From the NCBI GenBank assembly GCA_039090855.1, contig CM077011.1, forward strand, positions 16,865,001 through 16,929,000: a DNA stretch of 64,000 nt, written 5' to 3'. Source of the DNA: Macrothele yani. Lineage: Eukaryota; Arthropoda; Arachnida; Araneae; Macrothelidae. The notes under the pieces are model-generated. The model saw nothing but the letters and a program-made list of their open reading frames with translations. It searched no databases and had not been told where the DNA came from. This document shows positions 32,161-42,220 of this stretch, in pieces. Made by a program: the position numbers and the translations under genes. Each line of letters starts with the position of its first letter. Position 1 is the first letter of the stretch.

Positions 32161-32632
32161 ACATCAAATAGAAGTCATCGCTCTTTCCACGTTTATTAGT
32201 GAGTCCACGTTTATAAGTGGTGAATCACCAGGGTCTTACACGGTTTCAGAGCTCTTTACACGCTTATAAGTGGTGAATCCCCGTCAACTTACATGTTTTC
32301 AGAGCTCTTTCCGCGTTTATAAGTGAGTCCACGTTTATAAGTGGTGAATCCACAGCGTCTTACACGTTTTCAGAGCTCTTTCTACGTTTATAAGTGGTGA
32401 ATCCCCAGCATTGTGCGGGGCTCCAAAGAAGCAACCTGCCATGTGGTTTATTAGTTTGCCGTTAGTGAGTCTGGAGAATTTGGAGGCCGCTGTGGTACAG
32501 TGGAAGCATATCCGGCGCGTAACTGGAAGACCCTGGGTTCGATTCCGGGTGGCGGCCGATGATAATTTTTCCGTGACTCACTTATAAACGTGGAAAGAGC
32601 GATGACTTCTATTTGATGTTCCTGGTCCACGT
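32161..32632. mobile_element. tRNA-bearing foldback, variant with internal tandem repeats
   Basis: The outer ends are inverted copies (ACATCAAATAGAAGTCATCG at 32161 and its complement ending near 32619). Between them are about four ~70-bp units built on GCTCTTTCCACGTTTATAAG and TGGTGAATCC. A tRNA-like sequence (32485-32557) reads GGTACAGTGGAAGC and GGGTTCGATTCCGGG. The same outer end and tRNA-like sequence occur in the palindrome at 20670-21019. CCTGGTCCACGT follows the right end here and its complement precedes the left end there. It interrupts the mariner relic. Confidence 0.75.
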
Positions 32633-33010
32633 CAACTGTGAATTTATTTCATCACCATACAACGCCTAAACCTATAGTTCTTATGCATTTGAAGGCAATC
32701 CGCCTGCATGAGTAACCATTCAACGGCGGTTGAGGAAATCAAGCTGGTGCAAGTGACGAAAGATGGTAGACAGGGAAGACCCCACCTCAGTTGCTAACTG
32801 TTGTGTACCGGTACTGTGGATAGCTGTCACAGCTTCTACCAGGTTGTCAGTGCTGGGGGAATTTGGACGTCCTGAATTTTGTATTACCTTCAGCACTGGT
32901 GTTGTCAGTACTGAAACGCTGGAGCTATTTTCGAGCAGCGCAGTTGTCCACTCTTTCTTCGCCTACAACTGCACACAATTCTCTGGCTGGCTAACGCTGC
33001 CGTCTTTAAT

Positions 33011-33378
33011 CCTTTTTATTCAATAATGCTGTAGGAACACCCGAACAATACGTTTATCTGCCTACTTGATAAAGCAATGTGGTTCCGTGCGAAAGGCACG
33101 TCATTAACCTCGTTTGATCCACGCCATCGTTGTACACAGTCGACGCTGGCGCGTGTTTCACAGAGGAATAAAAAACAGAATGTATGGCGCGTTTCGCACA
33201 AAATTATGTGTAGCCCAAAACGGGTTGTACTTTTGACTCGCTCTGATAAATCAGCATATTAAACAGCGACTTGACGCAGTACTCGAAGTTCCGGTGACTT
33301 TCAGGTGGCTCCACCTAACCACTCTGCCCTATGTTTCCAATGGTAAAAACTTCTGTAGACATATATTTTACAATTAAT
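33011..33378. other. No gene seen
   Basis: About 370 bp without supported features. Confidence 0.5.
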
Positions 33379-33946
33379 GTATTCCTAAGGATGAAAATAT
33401 GGACATCGATAAAAGTAAGTATAAATTATAGCATAGCATGCTTAATATTTGCTAAAACGTAACCATAATTATATTAAAAATAAATTTTTTTCTTGGTTAA
33501 TGTTGAGACCTGCTAATAGACGGCGCGACATATACACTGATGACGTCAGTAGACAGACAGACATGCTTTTGATGGCTTATTTCGGAATTTTGTATCACCT
33601 GTAGCCACAGTTTTGTTGACATTTTCGGTTAAATTATTGTCAGAGCGTTTAATCTAAGTAGCTCAAATCATTCCAGTCTCTCTCATAGACAGACTGAAAC
33701 TTTGATTCCATTCCGAAAACTAGGTACTGCTTATTTCTAATTCCGAAATAAGCCACAAAATATTTTTTGTCCATTGGCGTCATCAATGTACAGGTTGCGC
33801 CATTAAATAGCAGATCTCAACATTACCCAATGAAAAGAAATTGGATTTTAATATAGGTATGATTAAACTTTACAAATATTAAGTATACCATGCTACAATT
33901 TAAATTTAGTTTTATCGATGTGCTACTTTTTATCCTTGGGAATGTA
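33379..33946. mobile_element. Foldback element with ~210-bp arms
   Basis: 33379-33590 and about 33740-33946 are diverged inverted copies, for example GACATCGATAAAAGTAAGTA against the complement of TTTAGTTTTATCGATGTGC, and TGGCTTATTTCGGAAT against ATTCCGAAATAAGCCA. A spacer of about 150 bp separates them. No open frame and no clear target-site duplication. Confidence 0.8.
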
Positions 33947-33949
33947 CAA

Positions 33950-34560
33950 GGGACATCCTGAAAGTAATGCCTCCTCCTCAATAACTTTTGAAAAGATTTT
34001 AATGAAACTTCACTGACATATACTATGATATGTTACCATTGTAGGAACGAATTGTTTATATAATTGGAAATAAAGGTCATGAATGATAGAGAAAAGCAAC
34101 GAGACGTAATTGAATTCCTGGAAAAGGAGAGCTGTGATGCTCCAGAAATCCACAGGAGATTCCTGGCGGTGTGTGGAGCTGTCACTATCGATATAAGTAA
34201 TGTCCGAAGATTTATGAAGAGGTTTCGAGAGGTAGAAAGTTCAGTATCGGACAAACAACGCAGTGGATGACCTGCAACTGCAGTGACAGACAAGCAACAA
34301 GTTACATTCGAAACACCGTCTCGTCCTTAAATTCTGGCGTGCAGGAATTAAGGACGAGACGGTGTTTCGAATATAACGTCGTGCAGAAGTGCTCCACATT
34401 GACTGAAATCATACCATAAGATCCCCAAGATGTAAGCATATAGGACAAGTGAGCAAATCCGTCCAAACAAGGAATCCAAAGGATACAAAGGCACTTTATT
34501 GAAAAGGTAGCTTCGAGCACAACTGGACAGAAGACAGAAACGTCCATGTGACAGGGGGCT
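33950..34560 (+). pseudogene. mariner N-terminal fragment with embedded hairpin
   Basis: It starts with a mariner-like end (GGACATCCTGAAAGTAATGC) and a 68-residue frame from 34064 with the N-terminal DNA-binding region: DREKQRDVIEFLEKESCDAP, EIHRRFLAVCGA, NVRRFMKRFREVESSVSDKQ, then RSG where the GRP linker is expected. A long hairpin follows at 34306-34372, and after that only faint similarity. The catalytic domain is absent. Confidence 0.7.
34306..34372. other. 25-bp perfect inverted repeat within mariner relic
   Basis: ATTCGAAACACCGTCTCGTC (continuing to 34330) is repeated as its exact complement at 34348-34372, around a 17-nt loop. It sits in the linker between the two transposase domains and looks like a templated inverted duplication. 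Confidence 0.88.
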
Positions 34561-34579
34561 GCCAAGAAAAATCCAGTTT

Positions 34580-35610
34580 TTAGTAGGGGATATGATCATC
34601 CCTGACTGCGTTGCAGGATTTAAAACGTCTGTCCATGCTGAGGACGAGGTTGTCAAGGAGCTGTTGAGGAATCGCAGCCCATTCCTCTTGTAGCGCCAAT
34701 CGCAGCTGCGGAATCAATGCTGGCGGCTGGTGACGTGCTGCCAAGCGTCTCCCGAGAAGGTCCCACGCGTGTTCGATTGGATTTAAGTCCGGGGACCTTG
34801 CGGGCCAATCCATGCGTTGAATATCTTCACTCTTCAAGAGCTCTGCGACAGCCACTGTGCGATGAGGTGTACCGTTGTCGTCCATGAAGAGGAACTCCGG
34901 ACCCACAGCACCTCTAAATATACGCACGTGAGGCAGGAGAGCCTCGGTGCAATAGCGGACCCCAGTGACTGAACCTCCTTGAAAGATGTGGAGGTCAGTA
35001 CGGCTACCAAGCATTATACCGCCCTAAACGAGAACTCCGCCACCTCTAAACCGGTCCCTTTCGATGATGTTGGAGGTGTGATTGCGTGTTCCCTGCTCTC
35101 TCCAGATGTGTATACCTCCAGAATCGCTCGTCAGACTAAATCGGCTCTCATCCGTAAAGAGAACTTGACCCCATTGCTGATGTTTCCTGTTCTTGTGTTA
35201 CTGGTACCACAGAAACCGCCATTTCCGATGAGCAGGCGTTAATGGCACACACCTTACGGCTCGTCGTGCAAATAGACCACCCTTGTGCAGCCTTCTGGCC
35301 ACGGTAAAACGAGATAACGGACGTCCAGTTGTCTGTTGCACGTCCCTTGCGATTTCTCCCGCCTGTCTCTTCTCGCCTGTAGGACAATATACCGGTCGCC
35401 CGCCGTCGTGGTTGCTCGTAGACGACCACTGTTAAACTCTCGGACAGCTGTTCCTGACGTTTCAAATGCTCTCCAAACTCGTGAAACGATGCTGTCGATC
35501 CCGAACTCCTCGGCCACACTAGTCACACTTCGACCTTCTTCCAACTTCCCAATGACGCGACCTCGGGTAAAGTCATCCAGATGTCGTCTACTGGATTGCC
35601 TGTTGGCCAT
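34580..35610 (-). pseudogene. Tc1-type transposase F, mostly complete, frameshifted
   Basis: About 343 residues in family length, start ATG at 35610 (MANRQSSRRHLDDFTRGRVI, then GKLEEGRSVTSVAEEFGID, a helix-turn-helix). After at least two frameshifts (~35320 and ~35030) the catalytic region continues: FTDESRFSLTSDS (first Asp, ~35150), FLFMDDNGTPHRTVAVAELL (second Asp, ~34890) and WPARSPDLNPIEHAWDLLGR (Glu, ~34810), ending DDHIPY. All three catalytic residues survive. The C-terminal frame 34580-35014 is open over 144 residues. Terminal repeats were not identified. Confidence 0.88.
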
Positions 35611-37517
35611 ATCACACGGTGGCAGCAACTCGACGTCGTTCAAACTGATGTACGCCGTGCAATAGCTTTCACCAAATTGCTGAGCGTACACCGCCCGTGT
35701 GCTTTATACCCCTCCGACAACCCACCCCCGTCATGCAGCATATATGCACATGCCCTACCGTACCGGATCCTAGTCAATCTCCTGAGTGGCCTTTCGGTCC
35801 GTTCTGCCTGCTCGTTCCGCTGTTATGCTAATTTCTCCTCTTCATCCTTAATTTTTCCACACATGTGTGTTAGCAAAATAGTTTTGAGTCCATGTTTTAG
35901 TTCAGACTTGGTGCCATTTTTCTTGTAGCTCGAATACTACAGTTGAAAAATAATTCCATTGAAATTCTGTTGACGTAACAGGTATGAGACATTAGCCTAG
36001 AAAATTGGATTATATATTGTTCTTGTGTTTGAAAGAAAATCAAAAATGAATCTTCACTCAAGAACATCTGCGAACTTGTATGTCGTTAGGTAGTGCTAGA
36101 AGTAGCGCTATTTGCTTATGGGACCTCTTTTTGCTTTTATTATTACTTCCTTTTTCACAGCATGATTTCAATTTAGCCACAGTGCATCGCTTTCAGCGGA
36201 TTCTATCACTCTAGCGCTATTCAATTACTACAGAGCACATCGAAGGGAATTCGTTCCCTTCCAGTTTTCTCCCAAGTGTCACCTGCGGGGTCACCCGCGT
36301 GTCTCTACACCGATCGAACGGCGCGCATGATGGTCAACGAGAGAACTATTCTGTTCGCATAAAACGCCTACGAATCGAATTCCTTTCCATTTAAAAAAAA
36401 TAAAGCGAAAAAAAAAACTAAAAAAAAAAAAAAAAAAAAACAAAAAACGAATAGCGCGTAGTATGCCAAATGGAAAGCAGGTGGCAGAAAGAATTTGCTG
36501 CCTCCGATGTATTCACGATCTTCGCACACACATGCGGATGTGATATCCAGGAAAGCTCTGGTAAATATTGCAAAATGGGTATAGAATGAAGAGAAAGACG
36601 AGACTCGCAGGAAATACGAATAGATCTATGGATCTCTTGGATGAAGGAGAGCGGGAGAAGCACTTTTCAATTTCAACTCCCAAAAAATGCAATTCCTTTT
36701 TCTGGCAAGCGAAGCATTTTTTCCGATTCCTTTAATACTCGGAACTTATAAGCTAGTATGAGGCCTCCATTTTTTCCGTCTTTATCGTTACACATATTGG
36801 AATGAAGAAAGGGAAACTATAGCAAGATAACTTCTCCCCTGGTACCATAAACATGGTAAATGCATTTTCTTGACGTCTTTAAGCGTTATTTTTTTGTTTT
36901 GCTGGAAACGTTTTCGCTGTACCCACGTGAAAGATGAAAATAGATATATCACAACTTACAATATTGCAATCTGTCCTGGGAGTGAGAAAAAATAGGACAT
37001 GTGTTGCTGTATTCCGGAAAATCTCTTCGACAGAGAAATTCGCGAGTACAGTGTCATCAAATTCTATTCACTTCTTTTAAGACACGATGGTTTTCTTTTT
37101 GCATGATATCTCACTTATAAAGCAATTCAAGGAAAGGGCTGCTAGCTTTCTCTTTCACCAGAAATTTTGCAAAACATTTTCTGATGTCGAAGAATGAAAA
37201 TATTAACCTCACAAATGCAAGTGAAATGGCGATACATTAATCTGTTATGGAGGGTGAATATTTATACTTTATACGAGAGTTGATTGATAAGTAAGGTCTC
37301 TAGTCGTATCAAATGAGTTTCCGACAAAAAAAATAAACGAAACGAACGAAACATTTCCTAACTTAGATTTAGTGTCCTAGACACTCAGCGCGCTGTGCCT
37401 TTTGTTGGTTAAATTATTTTTATAAACGGGAGCAGAGTGCCCTAAAAGGAAATACTATTAAAAAGAAAAGTACAGAAAATATGAGTGTTTAAGTAGTAAA
37501 CTGCTTATATATATATA
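35611..37517. other. No gene seen; poly-A tract
   Basis: About 1.9 kb. An A-rich stretch at 36392-36447, including a run of about 20 A, is the only notable feature. A mariner-end-like GTTGATTGATAAGTAAGG lies near 37280. No frame is convincing. Confidence 0.5.
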
Positions 37518-37519
37518 TA

Positions 37520-38733
37520 CACTATCTACCAACAAGTAATTGGACACCCCTGCAATCGACGATATCTGCGGTCCTGATACACGTCACGGCCGCCGCCGTT
37601 AAATATCGTGTGGGAAACAACAACGCAACCAGTCGCATGCAAGATGCCACGCAGTTCGGAGCTCTCTGATTTCGAGAAAGGTGTAATCGTCGGGTATCAC
37701 TAAAATGGCCGATCCATACGTGACATATCCAGCGAGTTGAAGTACTAAAAATCGACAGTGGACTACGTGATTGGCAAGTGGAAGATGAGAGGTGACTGTC
37801 GGAATGTGCTCCTACCCGGCAGACCCACAAAACTGGGAGTTAGAGACCGACGGGTGCTGGCCAGAGAATTTCGGAAGAACCGCGCCAAATCGATGGGCCA
37901 CATCCGCGAGGAGTTTCAACAGGCATCCGGGAGTGTAGTGTTCTTTGGATGAATACCATCCGTAAAGAAGCCCATCTGCTCGGTTATCATGGACGTGCTG
38001 CCGCCCACAAGCCTTTGATCACCAAGTCTAATAGCGCTGCTCGGCTAACGTGGTGCAAAGAACGTCGACAGTGGACCGTTGAACAGTGGAAACAGGTTCT
38101 CTGGAGCGACGAATCAAGGTTCACCCTCTACCGTACGGATGGGTTTGGCGTCTGCCTGGAGAACGCCTCATGCCGGAATGTGTTGTGCCAACCGTGAAGT
38201 TCGGCGGCGGTGGAATTATGCTATGTGGGTGTTTGTCCTGGTATGGCACGGGACCCTTGATCGCAATTCCTGGTAGACTCAACGCCGAGACCTACTGCAC
38301 CATTTTGGATGACCATGCGCTTCCTACGTTGTGGCAGTTTTACGGGGTGGACTAATGTTACTTTCAGGATGACAATGCCACCTGTCATGTTGCGAGGTCC
38401 ACTATGGCTTGATATGGTGACAATGGGGTTAATCGAATGGACTGGCCTGCTCAGAGCCCGGACCTTAATCCTATCGAGCACCTCTGGGAGGAGTTGGAGC
38501 GTCTACTTAAGGCGTGCCCCCACCGTCCGAAATCGGTGAAGGCGCTGACCTGTCTTCTCCAAGCCGAGTGGAAGAAAATACCGCTAGCCGTCGCACAACG
38601 CCTGGTTGAGAGTATGCCCCGGAGGGTCGCAACTATAATCGCCGCACGTGGAGGCTCCACCAACTATTGAAGGTGAATAAACTGCGTTTTCCTTTGCTAT
38701 CACAGGCGTCCAATTACTTGTTGGTAGATAGTG
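37520..38733 (+). mobile_element. Tc1-type transposon D, full length, few breaks
   Basis: Terminal repeats CACTATCTACCAACAAGTAA and the complement of TTACTTGTTGGTAGATAGTG bound 1,214 bp, with TA duplicated. The transposase runs from ATG at 37644 (MPRSSELSDFEKGVIVGYH) to the stop at 38668-38670. Catalytic residues are all present: [14 protein letters not shown] (~38110), FQDDNATCHVAR (~38370) and WPAQSPDLNPIEHLWEELER (~38450). Breaks are a stop at ~37702 and frameshifts near 37735, 37940, 38150 and 38355. The well-kept terminal repeats suggest it could once have moved with transposase supplied from elsewhere. Confidence 0.93.
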
Positions 38734-38750
38734 TATATACTGTATATACA

Positions 38751-39825
38751 CAGGTTGCCCAGTAAAGTCCTTTCTCAGATCCCGTAACTTTCGAACGTCG
38801 ACAGCTATAGCCATAAAAACGGTGTCTAGGTATAATCAAGAAGCTATGCGCTATTCGGTGAGACCGCGTACAGCGCCTCTTACAGGCAAAGTCAGGAGTT
38901 AGCGTGCTGATTTCGAAAACTATACAAGATACGGGAAAATAGTCAATTACAAAGTTGTAGAGCAGTATCAATTTAGTACGAAAAGACACCTTGTGCACAT
39001 AAATGCTAAGAATGGAACGCGTACAACACTCGTTTGTTTGTTGGCTATGTCGAACATTGTTACGTCACGAAACGCGTCAGAAAGGAGCACTTAGTTGTCA
39101 CTAAGCACATTTACCGTCGGTGTTCAAAGTGTTCTCCGTCAGCCACAATACACATTTGGACTCTAGATTGAATCTCACGCTGCACATTCTGCATGCATGT
39201 CAGGTGACACTCTGGAAAAAGAATCAGTTATACGGCGTCGAAGGTCCTGCAACGTAGTCGGATTATTCTGATACACCTGCTTTTTGAGGTAGCCCCACAG
39301 GAAGAAGTCCAATGGGGTGAGGTCCGGTGAGCGTGCAGGTCACTCTACGCAACCACCATAGCCGATGATTTGTTGCTCAAATGTTTCGACCAGGTACCTT
39401 CTTACGTTTCCTGGCTGGAGCGGAGGGGCGCTATCATGTTGGAACCAATCATTCCGCAGTCGAGTAGGGCTAGTGCTAGGCGATATTATCTCCTTTCTGA
39501 CGCGTTTCGTGACGTAACAGTGTTCGACATCGCGAACAAACAAACGAGCGTTGTACGCGTTTTATTCTTAGCATTCATGTGCGCCAGGTGTCTTTTCGTA
39601 CTAAGTCGATGCTGCTCTAAAACTTTGTAATTGACTATTTTCCTGTATCTTGTATATTTTTTGAGATCGGCACGCTAACTCCTGACTTTGCCTCTAGGAG
39701 GCGCTGTAAGCGGTCTCACCGAATAGTGCATAGCCACTTTACTATACCTAGACACCGTTTTTATGGCTATAGATTTCGGCGTTCGAAAGTTACAGGCTTG
39801 AGGAAAGACTTTAGTGGGCACCTTG
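38751..39825 (-). mobile_element. Long-terminal-inverted-repeat transposon with transposase C-terminus remnant
   Basis: Arms of about 325-330 bp (38751-39082 and 39508-39825) are close inverted copies starting CAGGTTGCCCAGTAAAGTC and CAAGGTGCCCACTAAAGTC. Between them, on the minus strand (39100-39520), is the C-terminal part of an IS630/Tc1-like transposase: FQHDSAPPLQPGNVRRYL (second Asp), SPDLTPLDFFLWGYLKKQVY (third acidic residue) and NLESKCVLWLTENTLN. The family is that of the relic at 16.6-18.4 kb. Arms this long are unusual for a Tc1-type element. The first half of the gene is missing, so this is an internally deleted derivative. Confidence 0.83.
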
Positions 39826-40035
39826 TACACTGAAGAGCAATTGAATTAGAGACAGATGGCGTTATGCAAATGTGGCGCTGTGGACGGCCCTGTAAACGGA
39901 AACTACATGACGTATGCAGCGATCCGATAATATAAGGAGTGATGCGACGGGAATCAGTGAGAGTCGGACGCAGTACGGGCAAGACGAAGAATCTTAAGTG
40001 CATTTGATGGTGCGCAAATTGTCGGAGCCCGACGA

Positions 40036-40911
40036 ATGGGTCACTCCATTTCGGAAGTCGTGCAGGCACTGAGAATTTCACGAGCCACGGTGTCACGGGT
40101 GCACCGTGAGTACATCGAATCCGGTAAAACCATCTCTGCAATTGCCAACAGCCGTGGACAACAGCGTTTGGATGAGCGGGGTCATCGTCCGTTAGCTCGC
40201 TTTTTAACAGCGGATAGACGGGCCACAGTGCAAGAAATCACTATGCTTACACTTTTTTGTGCACCATTTAACGCTGGTGCACAAAAAAGTGTAAGCAGCC
40301 ACACCATCCAGAACCATCTCCTCGCTATGGGGTACAGAAGTCATTGTCCCACGAGGGTACCGCTGCTGACCGCACATAACAGGGTGCAAAGATTAGCATG
40401 GGCGCGGGATTATCGCCACTGGACCCTAGATATGTGGAAAAATGTTGCCTGGACTGATGAGTCGAGATTCACATTGGTACATGCGGATGGCAAGATACAA
40501 CTACGGCGCAAACCACATGAAGCGATGGATCTTTCTTGCCAGCAGAGTGCTCTTCAAGCTAGTAACGGTGGCATTCTCGTCTGAGGACTGTTTACGTGGA
40601 CTGAAATGGAACCCCTTGTACGTGTGACATCGTCCCTCACAGATCAACGTTACCGGGATATCCTGGACGACCATTTGCTCCCGTTTGTGCGTCTTCAACA
40701 TCCCACTAGGGACCTCATCCTGCAACGAGACAATGCATCGTGCCATCGCTCCCGAATTGTATCCGAATTGTTGGATGAACACCCCACCGACGATACCTCG
40801 CTTCCTTTGCCAGCTAGGACACCTGACCTCAATCCCTTCGAGCACATCTGGGATACCATCGAGAGAGATGTTCGAGGCTCTGACCCCCCCCCTTCCATCA
40901 AATCTTCGTGA
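40036..40911 (+). pseudogene. Transposase of Tc1 element E, one nonsense codon and a hairpin insert
   Basis: The helix-turn-helix is MGHSISEVVQALRISRATVS. Then come VAWTDESRFTLVHADG (first Asp, ~40450) and GGILV followed by TGA at 40582 where Trp is expected. The same frame resumes with GLFTWTEMEPLVRV, then LQRDNASCHRSRIVSELL (second Asp, ~40740) and LPARTPDLNPFEHIWDTIER (Glu, ~40830). A frameshift follows at a C-run near 40885. A short inverted duplication at 40245-40296 adds about eight residues in frame (TMLTLFCAPF). Otherwise the length fits the family. Confidence 0.88.
40245..40296. other. Perfect 22-bp hairpin inside transposase frame
   Basis: GCTTACACTTTTTTGTGCAC(CA) at 40245-40266 pairs exactly with 40275-40296 around the 8-nt loop TTTAACGC. 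The right arm encodes expected transposase sequence (AGAQKSVS); the left arm is the extra inverted copy. Confidence 0.9.
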
Positions 40912-41070
40912 ACTGCGGGAGCTTGGTCAGGGGTCGTGGATCCGTATGGCTTCCCAACGCTTCCAGTGTCTTGTCGAGTCCATGCCGAAACGAATCGCTG
41001 CCGTCATCAGGGCGAAAAGTGGTGCTACACGTTACTAAACAGGTATCTTTAATTCAATTGCTCTTCAGTG

Positions 41071-41602
41071 TATGTGTCCTGCCTCCTACTTTGGACCAAA
41101 TGCTGCTAAATGTGCATGAGAATCTTGGCTGGTATAGCAAAAATAATTGTTTTCTTTTGAATATTGAAGCTGTTCTTCAATACAAAATACGATAAGAATG
41201 AGTGAAACAAAGGTATTTGTATGAAATGCAGATTCGGCATGTAAAACTTACAGAAACTTGTTTCTTCTAGACAATATTTGTCACGTTGGTATGTTCAAGA
41301 GAAAGTGAGAATGTTACCGGCGAGCGATTTGGTGCGCTATCTGGTCCGAGTGTGGAAGAGGTATGAAACAAGCAAGCCCTCGTGGTCAGACATACGTAGC
41401 GCATTGTGCGAAGAAATTACAAAAGAGGGCATTGAGAAAACGAAATGTGCATGTAAGCTGTGTATGAGGGAAATAGTTTGTCGCATGCAGCTGCGTTCCG
41501 GTGATGTAATGTTTTGCACCGGATGCAGCAGCTGGAACGATGTCTTCAGCTTTCAGCAAGGGCATCGGACCATCATTGTGTAAAAGGTAGTATAACAAAT
41601 CT
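41071..41602. other. No recognised gene
   Basis: About 530 bp. A 101-residue open frame (41278-41583) contains CKLCMREIVC and MFCTGC, but I cannot assign it and its context gives no support. Confidence 0.4.
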
Positions 41603-41616
41603 CATCTATATACCGC

Positions 41617-42044
41617 CACTACTATAGTATTTGTCATTTTCTTGTAAGACTGCCGTCCACAGTGAGTAGAGTTTAGGTCCCAGCCACCTACAGCGAGATC
41701 GCCTTTTGGGCAGGACATAGAAACGGAAGGAATGAGAGCAAGTCTAGCGACTTTTGACAGAACAGTTTGTAGTGAGATTAGAGTACAGTAGATGGCACCA
41801 CCGTGCAAGTACGATGTTGCATATAGAGGGGTGAGATAATTTCAGGGGGGGGACCATAGGAAAACATACCCATTTAACCAGTGGGTCCAGCCTGAGGGCC
41901 GTCACTTAACGTGCTCGTCCGATGCACGGCCGATATTCAGCGATTGTTAGTAAATCACACAATCTCTATAAGATCAGCCCAGGTTCGAACCTGGGGACTA
42001 TTGCATCGATAGTCTGACTCGCTAAAACTAAGCCATCCGCGACT
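41617..42044 (-). repeat. SINE2, copy 2
   Basis: 428 bp, closely similar to the copy at 28231-28656 over its whole length, in the same orientation. The B box is better preserved here (AGGTTCGAACCTG on the complementary strand). The imperfect repeat CATCTATATACCGC/CATCCACATACCGC (41603-41616 and 42045-42058) is a target-site duplication. Confidence 0.88.
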
Positions 42045-42064
42045 CATCCACATACCGCTAACAC

Positions 42065-42200
42065 ACTGCACCATTTTATATTGGAGATTCTTCGTCATCC
42101 GACCTATAGTCCAGACTTATTTCCAAGTGACTATCACATTTCTCGCCCCTTTCAGAAGCATCTGAAAGGACGAAGATTTACAACGAACTGAAGGAGAGAC
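42065..42200 (+). pseudogene. mariner C-terminal fragment
   Basis: Reads ILRHPTYSPDLFPSDYHISR then PFQKHLKGRRFTTN, the third-Asp region and following stretch of a mariner transposase. It stops at the Tc1 element at 42221. Confidence 0.75.
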
Positions 42201-42220
42201 TGTATCCATCATGTGTTATA

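Larger units (their letters stand above)
31262..33010 (-). pseudogene. mariner transposase relic split by SINE1 and a tRNA-bearing foldback
   Basis: On the minus strand the parts follow transposase order. A helix-turn-helix comes first (STGTQQLATEVGSSLSTIFR then HLHQLDFLNRR, ~32850-32730). After the foldback comes ENWIYYPTKETS, a worn first-Asp motif (~32150). After the SINE come VLLLVDNDANHTS (second Asp, ~31640), FHPPYSPNLTPSNVHMFLSM (~31560, third Asp changed to Asn) and the C-terminal VAQVERWQRTIENKGLYF (~31390). A TIR-like GAAAAGTTCGTCCC lies near 31270. Many stops and shifts. Confidence 0.78.
39828..41070 (+). mobile_element. Tc1-type transposon E, full length
   Basis: Terminal repeats CACTGAAGAGCAATTGAATT and the complement of AATTCAATTGCTCTTCAGTG bound 1,243 bp, with TA on both sides. 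It starts two bases after the long-TIR element ends. The transposase is nearly intact (next entry). Confidence 0.93.

Noticed and set aside
41278..41583. 101-residue frame with several Cys residues as a zinc-finger gene
   Set aside because: Cys spacing does not match a finger I know, there is no homology I recognise, and the region is between transposons.
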